In this document: positions 1 to 5,500 of the stretch, piece after piece
Layout of the letters: every line of letters begins with the position of its first letter
Position numbering within the stretch: the stretch's first letter is position 1
Assembly (NCBI GenBank): GCA_014380965.1
Contig: JACMIV010000113.1
Span: forward strand, 1-15,434
From: Rhizobiaceae bacterium
Lineage (GTDB): Bacteria; Pseudomonadota; Alphaproteobacteria; Rhizobiales; Rhizobiaceae
Length of the DNA: 15,434 nucleotides
Reading direction: 5' to 3'
Position numbers and translations under genes: made by a program
Notes under the pieces: generated by a model
Told to the model about the DNA's origin: nothing
The model's database searches: none
What the model saw: the letters and a program-made list of their open reading frames with translations, nothing else

Positions 1-73
1 ACACGCCGCGGCCGGAGACGGCGGGCCGGGTGGCCTCGACCGCGCCGATATTGCGGGAGAGCGGCAGGCTCAT
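1..73 (-). CDS. Unidentified protein, N-terminal 24 codons only (third gene of amiC-amiR-like operon)
   Basis: An ATG at 73-71 overlaps the TGA of the upstream amiR-like gene in an ATGA arrangement (70-73), and the frame stays open to the left edge of the window. The visible start reads MSLPLSRNIGAVEATRPAVS and then continues. No motif or signal peptide is recognisable in this short piece, so the product is unknown. The 4-base overlap implies translational coupling with the antiterminator gene and co-transcription with the amiC-like sensor. By analogy with ami-type operons it could belong to amide, nitrile or urea-type nitrogen metabolism or transport, but that is inference from position alone. 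Confidence 0.55.
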   Translation of the reverse strand, partial: MSLPLSRNIGAVEATRPAVSGRGV

Positions 74-708
74 TGGCCCGCCCCGGACACGGAACCAGGG
101 CGCGACCTGGCGTGGACGACAGCGCGCGCGTCATCGTCCTCGCGCATGGCGTTCACACGCCGCGCCGCGTCCTCGATCGTCGCTTGCCAGCCGGTCGCCA
201 ACGCCCGCAGCTGCGCGTAGGCGCGCTCCTCGCCGACGCCGTTTGCTGAGAGCGCCATCACCGCGCGCACCACCGTCTGCCGTTCGCCGATCCGCTCGCG
301 CAGTGCAGAAATCTCGCGCGCCAGCGCCTGCCTCGCCTCGAATCCCTGGCCTGCGATGAGGAGCGCGGAATAGACGCCGGCATTGCCGACCGGCTTCAGG
401 AGCTGCGCGTCGGCGCGGTGCGACAGCGCCCATTCGATTCGGCCGGGCGCCTCCGAGCCGATCAGCGCCACGAGCGGCATCGGCGCCTCACCGGGCGCCC
501 AGGGAAACTGGGCATCGAAGCCCAGATCGGCGTCGAAGAAGAGGAAATCGGCACCCAGCACGGAGGCGGGCAGACCCGGCCAGCATTCCTCGATGTCGAG
601 CCCGATCACGCCGAGCTGACGCGCGATCGCCGTCGCTGTCTGATGCGGACGGTGCAGGACGACCGCGCGGCGGCCGCCGAGATTGGGAATGCGCGACCGC
701 CGCCTCAT
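70..708 (-). CDS. amiR: AmiR-like ANTAR-domain transcription antiterminator
   Basis: This 212-residue protein is close in length to AmiR (about 196). Residues about 12-120 resemble a degenerate receiver-like domain (acidic stretch FFDADLG near 57-63, LLKPV at 103-107). Residues 124-145 look like the linking coiled coil. Residues about 135-190 match the ANTAR RNA-binding domain, with the typical alanine-rich core VVRAVMALSANGVGEERAYA followed by QLRALA. ANTAR proteins bind paired stem-loops in leader RNA and prevent intrinsic termination. In the ami system the protein is held inactive by AmiC until ligand is present. The ATG at 708-706 overlaps the TGA of the amiC-like gene (705-708), which is the classic amiC-amiR arrangement. 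A longer reading in this frame extends through the amiC-like gene and is not coding there. A candidate target is the terminator hairpin in this operon's own leader at 1826-1880. Confidence 0.85.
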   Translation of the reverse strand: MRRRSRIPNLGGRRAVVLHRPHQTATAIARQLGVIGLDIEECWPGLPASVLGADFLFFDADLGFDAQFPWAPGEAPMPLVALIGSEAPGRIEWALSHRADAQLLKPVGNAGVYSALLIAGQGFEARQALAREISALRERIGERQTVVRAVMALSANGVGEERAYAQLRALATGWQATIEDAARRVNAMREDDDARAVVHARSRPGSVSGAGQ

Positions 709-1814
709 CGCACCACCCGCAGCGGCAAGCGCGGGAAGACCGCCTTCGGATCGTAGCGCGAGAGGTAAGGATCGGGTGGCACGAGATGAGAACTCGCTTC
801 CAGGATCTCGAACCCTTTGCCGCGAATCCGCCCGAGCCTGACCGGAAGGCTCGCATGCTGCGTCTGCCGGTCGATCGCGATCTCGCCGAGGACCGTGTCG
901 AACAGCCCGCCGGAGAACGCCGCCGCCGTCGCTGCCGGAGAATCGCTGCCCGTCCGCGCGATGGCGACGGCAAGAACGGTCACGGCGGCATGGGCCGCCG
1001 CCATGAAGGAGGAGGTCGGCGCGGGCGCCGATCCCGGACGCGCGGCGTCGAAGAACGGCCCGATCGACAGATGCCCTTCGCCCGCCGTGCCGAGCGCTGG
1101 AAGCTCGTGTTCGGTGAGGTTGCAGGAGACGATCGGCCGCTTCTCGGGGCGGAAGCGTTCGTCTTCCCGCCCGAGCGCCGCATAGGCCTCGAAGAAGGCA
1201 TAGGACGACGGCCCGATGAGGGTGTTGAGGACGAAGTCCGGCACGGTCGCGCGGATTTCCTCGATCAGGCGGTCGACGTCGGTGTCGCCCATCGCGAGAT
1301 ACCGCTCGCCCTTCACCTGCCCGCCGGCATCGAGCACGAGATCGCGCGCGACCCGGTTCGTCTCCCATCCCCAGATGTAGTTGGACCCGACGAAAAAGGC
1401 ATCGGGCCCGAAACGTGGCGCGACATAGGCGATGAGCGGCAGAAGATGCTGGTTCGGACAGGCATGCATGTAGACGACATGCTCGTTCGCCTCGAAGCCC
1501 TCGTAAGGGCAAGCGTACCAAAGCTGGCCGCCGAACTTTTCGAGGACCGGGATCACCTCCTTGCGGCTCCAGGATGTGATGCAGCCGAGGATGTGGCGTG
1601 CGTTCGTCCTGCGCAGGATATCCTCGCAGAGCAAGCCATACGCGTCGATCCGTCCTTCGGGATCGCGCTCTATCGGCACGAACTCGATAGGCCCTTGCGG
1701 ATCGGCATTCACCGCCTCAATCGCCATCAACGCCCCGGCTCGGCAAGCTTCTCCTAGGAGCGCATAGTTGCCCGAGCGCGAATAGAGCAGGCCAAGTTCC
1801 ACGCGTCTTTTCAA
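705..1814 (-). CDS. amiC: AmiC-like amide/urea-type ligand sensor (type I periplasmic-binding fold, cytoplasmic)
   Basis: This 369-residue protein has the type I periplasmic-binding fold of the AmiC/UrtA group (AmiC is about 385 residues). Recognisable family segments include GLLYSRSGNYALLGEA near the N-terminus, ILGCITSWSRKEVIPVLEK, WYACPYEGFE, and FFVGSNYIWGWETNR in the second lobe. There is no signal peptide, so it is probably a cytoplasmic regulator rather than a transporter component. Followed directly by an ANTAR gene, it most likely acts as AmiC does, binding a small ligand and releasing AmiR. The ligand cannot be read from sequence. The start is TTG at 1814-1812, preceded by a short AGG; no in-frame ATG lies nearby. 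A GTG four codons in (1802-1800) is an alternative. The start sits only 12 bases beyond the T-run of a terminator-like hairpin. Confidence 0.82.
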   Translation of the reverse strand: MKRRVELGLLYSRSGNYALLGEACRAGALMAIEAVNADPQGPIEFVPIERDPEGRIDAYGLLCEDILRRTNARHILGCITSWSRKEVIPVLEKFGGQLWYACPYEGFEANEHVVYMHACPNQHLLPLIAYVAPRFGPDAFFVGSNYIWGWETNRVARDLVLDAGGQVKGERYLAMGDTDVDRLIEEIRATVPDFVLNTLIGPSSYAFFEAYAALGREDERFRPEKRPIVSCNLTEHELPALGTAGEGHLSIGPFFDAARPGSAPAPTSSFMAAAHAAVTVLAVAIARTGSDSPAATAAAFSGGLFDTVLGEIAIDRQTQHASLPVRLGRIRGKGFEILEASSHLVPPDPYLSRYDPKAVFPRLPLRVVR

Positions 1815-1825
1815 AGCGCCTGTCC

Positions 1826-1880
1826 AAAAACATAAAAGCCCCGCCGTCCAGCGCCAGTGGCGCGAGGACTTGCGAGGCTT
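1826..1880 (-). terminator. Intrinsic terminator-like hairpin in the leader of the amiC-like operon (possible ANTAR attenuator)
   Basis: Reading the minus strand, AAGCCTCGC (1880-1872) pairs with GCGGGGCTT (1844-1836) over 9 bp with one G-U pair. Inside, GTCC (1869-1866) pairs with GGAC (1849-1846), and GCGCC (1863-1859) pairs with GGCGC (1855-1851) around an ACT loop. The outer arm is followed by TTATGTTTTT (1835-1826). This has the form of a strong rho-independent terminator placed just before the amiC-like start, with no clear minus-strand gene upstream for it to end. In an operon encoding an ANTAR antiterminator the simplest reading is a regulated leader terminator; that regulatory role is inference. 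Confidence 0.6.
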
Positions 1881-1889
1881 GATTGCCGT

Positions 1890-1920
1890 CCGGCATCTTG
1901 AGGCCGGTATGTCTCCTCAA
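1890..1920 (-). promoter_or_regulatory. Mutually exclusive leader stem-loops upstream of the terminator
   Basis: On the minus strand two overlapping hairpins are possible. TTGAGG (1920-1915) pairs with CCTCAA (1903-1898) with an 11-base loop, and CCGGC (1907-1903) pairs with GCCGG (1894-1890) with an 8-base loop. They cannot both form. ANTAR targets are normally two hairpins with six-base loops carrying A at position 1 and G at position 4; I do not see that exact pattern, so assignment as the AmiR target is tentative. Confidence 0.3.
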
Positions 1921-1947
1921 CACTACGCCTCGCCCATGCTCTGTCAA
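1920..1947 (-). promoter_or_regulatory. Possible sigma-70-type promoter for the amiC-like operon
   Basis: On the minus strand a perfect TTGACA (1947-1942) is followed after 16 bases by TAGTGT (1925-1920), a weak -10 match. Transcription would begin near 1913 and pass through the CCGGC hairpin and the terminator-like hairpin before the TTG start of the amiC-like gene. The -35 is convincing by eye, the -10 is not. Confidence 0.35.
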
Positions 1948-2165
1948 GCCGCGTTGCCTGAAGAGTGGACGTGTGCAAAAAGCGGGCAGTCGAACACCTG
2001 GATCGTTGGTATGCCCGTCCTCATTCCAACAGGCAGGATGCGATCAGAGAGGCCTTTTCAAGAATAATCTGTGCCGACGTTTGGCTTGAGCAGCTTCGAT
2101 CGGACTGAGGCATGCGAGTGGTGGGGCTGCATTGCGCTGGTCCTCACTCACCGAAAGGAAACTTC

Positions 2166-2252
2166 ATGGTCACTACAGTCGGCACCGAGACCACCATCGA
2201 GAAGCTCGTCCAGAACCTCATCATCCTCGAGCACGATGGGATCGCCGCTTAG
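2166..2252 (+). pseudogene. Truncated N-terminus of a small four-helix-bundle (ferritin-like/DUF2383-type) protein
   Basis: An ideal ribosome-binding site (AAAGGAA at 2154-2160, five bases before the ATG) precedes 28 codons. These begin MVTTVGTETTIEKLVQNLII and end LEHDGIAA, then an in-frame TAG at 2250-2252. From memory, the pattern resembles the first helix of small stress-related four-helix-bundle proteins common in rhizobia and methylobacteria, where a run like LxxDAIAAYxxAI continues into the second half of the helix. Here the TAG falls where the tyrosine codon of AAY would be expected. No continuation is evident in any frame after the stop, so this looks like a broken gene rather than a single nonsense mutation. 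A genuine 28-residue peptide cannot be excluded. Confidence 0.42.
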
Positions 2253-2671
2253 TCTCGACGATCGTGTTCACAAAATCAGGGCTCAATCCGACTCCGCCTA
2301 CCGCCAACGCACGCACGCCATGCCATGGACGGCAAATTTTACGCTTAGCCGCCGAGAGGCATGAATGCTTCGTCGTCAAGTTGGCAGGCCTTGCCGTTGC
2401 AATACCGCTCGTCGGGTCCTCGATCGACGAGCCTACTCATTCTCGACCCGACCGACCGACCGAGCGTGCCGATGGGTAAACCGCTTTTAGAACACAACTC
2501 CGACGTCCTTCGTCTGTCCGATAGTGTGGCTTTCGGGAAACACTGTCCGGGCGAGACGAGTTTCAGCCCCTGAACACGAAACTGCGACTTTGAGGCAGGT
2601 TGTCCATATGGGAGGTTGCCGCGCTGCTTGAACAGCCTGAAGCCCGCATACACTGAGCGAATGGTCCTCGA

Positions 2672-4570
2672 ATGGACGCACGACAGGGAAAATTTCCGCA
2701 AGGCATGCTCGCGACGCGCGCCGTATGGGGAGCCCCCCTGATTCGTCCCGACGGCCGTTGTCTCTCGCTCTCCTGGCTCTCGACCTTGATCTTCGCCTCA
2801 CTGGCATCGATTTTCGCGCTCGGCTGGGCGTTCGTCGGCCGCGACGCCGCGCACATCGAGCGCCCGCGCTTCGTGATGAACTGGGGACACCATGCGACGC
2901 CTGGTTCTCAAGCGCTCGTTCTGGCGGCCGCCGGCAGCAATGCCGGGATGGATGTGGCTGCCAGTGGAGCGTCCGTGGCCGGAGCCGAGGCGCTGCCCCA
3001 GCCTGCTTCCGCGGCGCCGTTCTCCGCCGCTCCGCTCCGTGCCCAATTTGCGACCGTTCCGGCTTCGGATGCACCAGACCAGACGCCGGAAGGAAGCCCC
3101 TTCGTCCACGCCAGGCTTTCCCTCTTCGCCTCGGAGGAGCCCCTGCGGGACACCTTCGCGCTGTCTCCCGAGCGTGACGTTGCAAACGAGCGGGTTCCGC
3201 TGCCGGTCGCCATGGGTCTTGTCTCGCGGCCGGACATCGACGATCGGGTGATGCTCACAGCACTCGCGTTTCCGCTCGCCGACGCGAAGGCGCGGCAGAG
3301 AGCTCCCGCCAGCCTGTTCGACGTCGTCAAGCCGCCTTCCGAGCCCCTCGCGACAGACGACATGGGTGATGACAACGCGCTCGATCCGGCACGTTTCGGA
3401 GGCTTGGCTGAGGCTCTTGGCTTCGCGCCCGTGCGTCGCCGACGGGAGACGCCGCAATTTGCGAGTTTCGAGCTCGGATCGACCAGCCCGTCCTGGCGGC
3501 GATTGGCCGACGGCAATGCCGGTGAAGCGCGGGCGATGACGCCGGCGAGGAGCTGGGATACCGCCGCCGAAGAGACCGCCGAGCTCCGTCGCACCAGCTC
3601 CTTCCTCGCCGCCTCGCTGGAGGCCGGGGCATCCGAGGCGTTGGCAGAGCTTTCTCCAGGCGGTCCGCCGTCGGAGGGGCGGGTCTCTGTCGACGGCGCC
3701 GGCCAGCCGATCGAACCGGAAGAGGTGTTTTTCGATCGCGCGCGGGAGCCGATCGCCCGGGCAACGGTGTACGACGCCGTCGAGCGCTCAGCGCGGTCCT
3801 ACGGGTTGTCGCCTGACATGACGGCTCGAATCCTGAAGCTCCTGTCGGCCGAGTATGACTTCGACCGAAGCGTCGAACAGAGCGACCGGCTCGACGTGTA
3901 TTTTTCGCAAGCCGGCGAAAACGATGCGGTCACCGAAGCCTCGGAATTTTATTTCGTCCGCGCGACCTTCGGCGGCACCTATCGGGCCTTCTACCGCTTC
4001 GAGACCGACGACGGCACGGTCGCCTATTTCGGTCCCGAGGGGCGCAGTTCCGGACAGTTCCTGCTCCGCAATCCCGTGCCGTCCGGGCGGTTCCAGTCAG
4101 GATTCGGGATGCGGCGCCACCCGATCCTCGGCTACGACCGCATGCACAACGGCATCGACTGGTCGGCGCCGAAGGGGACGCCGATCTTCGCGACGGCAAG
4201 CGGCACCGTGGAGCGGGCAGGCGTGAACGGCGGCTTCGGGCTTCAGACGGTGATCCGCCACGACGACGGCTACACGACGTCCTACGGCCATCAGAGCGCG
4301 CTCGCCGACACGGTGGCGGAGGGCGACCGTGTCCTGCAGGGCGAGGTCATCGGCTTCGTCGGATCGACGGGTCTCGCGACCGGGGCGCACATCCACTACG
4401 AGGTCGCCAAGGACGGCGTCGAGATCGACCCGATGCACCTGAAAGCCTCAGGCGGCCCCCTGCTCAGTGGTGAGCGGCTCGACGCGTTCCTGGCGGAGCG
4501 GGACCGCATCGATGCGCTCGTCTACAGCGGCGAGGACGCCATCCTCAGTCTTGCCGCCGTCCGCGACTGA
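2672..4570 (+). CDS. M23-family (LytM/MepM-like) murein DD-endopeptidase, membrane-anchored
   Basis: This 632-residue protein probably cleaves peptide cross-bridges in peptidoglycan on the periplasmic side of the inner membrane. A hydrophobic segment at about 33-55 acts as signal anchor. Residues about 60-360 are low-complexity, rich in Ala, Pro, Ser and Glu, and probably disordered. Residues about 366-460 resemble the Csd3/MepM domain that precedes the catalytic domain. The LytM domain spans about 480-585 with the expected zinc and catalytic residues: H492 and D496 in HNGID, H540 in YGH, and H573/H575 in HIHYE, so it looks active. The start chosen is ATG 2672, which lacks a good Shine-Dalgarno; ATG 2705 (codon 12) is an alternative. 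A weak promoter-like pair, TTGAAC (2628-2633) and TACACT (2649-2654), lies just upstream. The gene is monocistronic, convergent with the DUF4198 gene. Confidence 0.88.
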   Translation: MDARQGKFPQGMLATRAVWGAPLIRPDGRCLSLSWLSTLIFASLASIFALGWAFVGRDAAHIERPRFVMNWGHHATPGSQALVLAAAGSNAGMDVAASGASVAGAEALPQPASAAPFSAAPLRAQFATVPASDAPDQTPEGSPFVHARLSLFASEEPLRDTFALSPERDVANERVPLPVAMGLVSRPDIDDRVMLTALAFPLADAKARQRAPASLFDVVKPPSEPLATDDMGDDNALDPARFGGLAEALGFAPVRRRRETPQFASFELGSTSPSWRRLADGNAGEARAMTPARSWDTAAEETAELRRTSSFLAASLEAGASEALAELSPGGPPSEGRVSVDGAGQPIEPEEVFFDRAREPIARATVYDAVERSARSYGLSPDMTARILKLLSAEYDFDRSVEQSDRLDVYFSQAGENDAVTEASEFYFVRATFGGTYRAFYRFETDDGTVAYFGPEGRSSGQFLLRNPVPSGRFQSGFGMRRHPILGYDRMHNGIDWSAPKGTPIFATASGTVERAGVNGGFGLQTVIRHDDGYTTSYGHQSALADTVAEGDRVLQGEVIGFVGSTGLATGAHIHYEVAKDGVEIDPMHLKASGGPLLSGERLDAFLAERDRIDALVYSGEDAILSLAAVRD

Positions 4571-4575
4571 GGCGG

Positions 4576-4635
4576 CCGGCCACCCGCCGGACACCAACCA
4601 GCAGAGCCCGTCAATTGGGCCCCGATAATTGCGGG
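4576..4635. terminator. Hairpins between convergent genes, possible bidirectional terminator
   Basis: Two hairpins lie in the 75-base gap between the M23 gene and the convergent DUF4198 gene. CCGGC (4576-4580) pairs with GCCGG (4586-4590). CCCG-T-CAATT (4607-4616) pairs with AATTGCGGG (4627-4635) leaving one bulged T. Neither is followed by a clear T-run on either strand, so termination by these elements is only suggested by position and structure. Confidence 0.35.
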
Positions 4636-4645
4636 TTGCTATGGC

Positions 4646-5500
4646 CTATCGCTTCGGCAGGGCGAAGGTGAGCGAAGCCCAGTGGCTTTCCCAGGCAGCG
4701 TCCAGTTCGGCAGGCGCCTCGCGCATGTGGACGGCGTTGAGGATGAACCGTCCGCCGCCAGCGAGAGGGATGGTCGCCTTCCCCTCGGCGTCGGTCCGCA
4801 GCACTTGGCGGGTCGGCGTGCCAGCATTCTTGGAGCCAGCGTCCTGGAAGCCAGCGTCCTGGAAGATCGTGATCTGGATGTCCGCCGCCGGCTGCCCCTG
4901 CCAGAGCAGCGTCACGGGCAGCGTTTCCTGTGCGGGATCCGCATGGGGGTTGCGGCCCGCCACGAGTTCGAACGGCATCCCGGTGACGATGTCGACGTCC
5001 TCGGCCGAGACCGGACCCGTCTGGACGAGGCTCTTCACGTTGCGCGAGAAGGCCTCGGTGAAGCCGACGGCCGGGAGGCCGCGCGCTGCGTGAGCCTTTG
5101 TCACCCAACCGAGCCCCTCGAGCTCCAGATAGGATGCGAAGAGGGCGGCATCCTCGAAGGTGACGCGGTTGGGCTTGCCGTAATAGGAGATCACGCTGAG
5201 GCCGGCCGGCGCAGGCTTCACGTCGATCGCGGGAACGTCTCCCTCGTTGCCCCTCACGTCGTAGGCCTGACCCCGCACGGCGAGGCGGAACGTGTGGAAG
5301 TTGCTCGACAGGTAGGGATAGGCTTCGGCGCTGAAGCCCTGGCCGACGCGAAGATCGGCGCGGATCGACGAGCCGGCAACCTCCGGCTGGAAAGGAACCG
5401 GGTCGATCCAGAATTCATGCGCCTCTGCGTCGAGACTTAGGCCGAGGCCGAGGCCGAGGGCGATCGCGGCGGTGGAGGCGACCAAACGGAGCCGGTTCAA
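4646..5500 (-). CDS. DUF4198 (COG5266-type) periplasmic protein, coupled to gspD
   Basis: This 284-residue protein has a Sec signal peptide (residues 1-27) and predicted cleavage AEA|HEFWIDP, which would leave a histidine as the first mature residue. The C-terminal part matches the DUF4198 pattern: a TDAEGKATIPL turn, then NAVHM and WESHWASLTF. Relatives are annotated as periplasmic components of cobalt/nickel uptake systems, so metal binding is plausible but unproven here. Residues 213-227 are three five-residue repeats (FQDAG, FQDAG, SKNAG) encoded by a 15-bp DNA repeat. The start is TTG at 5500-5498, overlapping the gspD stop as TTGA and preceded by GAGGG, so translation is probably coupled to the secretin gene. 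It is the last gene of the G-H-I-C-D operon and could be a T2SS cargo, a metal-delivery factor or a passenger gene. Confidence 0.8.
   Translation of the reverse strand: MNRLRLVASTAAIALGLGLGLSLDAEAHEFWIDPVPFQPEVAGSSIRADLRVGQGFSAEAYPYLSSNFHTFRLAVRGQAYDVRGNEGDVPAIDVKPAPAGLSVISYYGKPNRVTFEDAALFASYLELEGLGWVTKAHAARGLPAVGFTEAFSRNVKSLVQTGPVSAEDVDIVTGMPFELVAGRNPHADPAQETLPVTLLWQGQPAADIQITIFQDAGFQDAGSKNAGTPTRQVLRTDAEGKATIPLAGGGRFILNAVHMREAPAELDAAWESHWASLTFALPKR
4819..4863. repeat. 15-bp tandem repeat inside the DUF4198 gene
   Basis: AGCCAGCGTCCTGGA occurs perfectly twice in tandem (4834-4848 and 4849-4863), with a diverged third copy at 4819-4833. The unit length keeps the frame and adds five residues per copy (FQDAG, FQDAG, SKNAG) in the minus-strand protein. 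Such a repeat could change copy number by slippage without breaking the gene. Confidence 0.85.

Larger units (their letters stand above)
1881..2671. other. Gene-poor intergenic region with possible gene remnants
   Basis: About 790 bases separate the amiC-like leader from the M23 peptidase gene. Several short open frames exist on both strands, but none has family-like composition; their translations are rich in Arg, Ser and Pro as expected from out-of-frame GC-rich DNA. The stretch contains the 28-codon ferritin-like remnant (2166-2252), a short CGAC tetranucleotide run (2449-2463), and a heptamer CTGTCCG occurring twice about 30 bases apart, near 2514 and 2544. I see no tRNA, no complete insertion sequence and no convincing terminal inverted repeats. 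Base composition looks less GC-extreme than the neighbouring genes, consistent with decayed or transferred DNA. Confidence 0.5.

Noticed and set aside
1890..1920. Canonical ANTAR double hexaloop motif
   Set aside because: Hairpins are present, but loops are 8 and 11 bases and lack the A1/G4 six-base pattern, so it is reported only as a tentative leader structure.
1717..1947. 76-codon minus-strand frame spanning the terminator hairpin, considered as a leader peptide
   Set aside because: It starts with TTG at the putative -35 box, overlaps the amiC-like gene out of frame, and has no ribosome-binding site or family-like sequence.
2345..2701. 118-codon minus-strand frame considered as a transposase remnant
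   Set aside because: No DDE or integrase motif, no inverted repeats at its ends, and composition typical of non-coding sequence.
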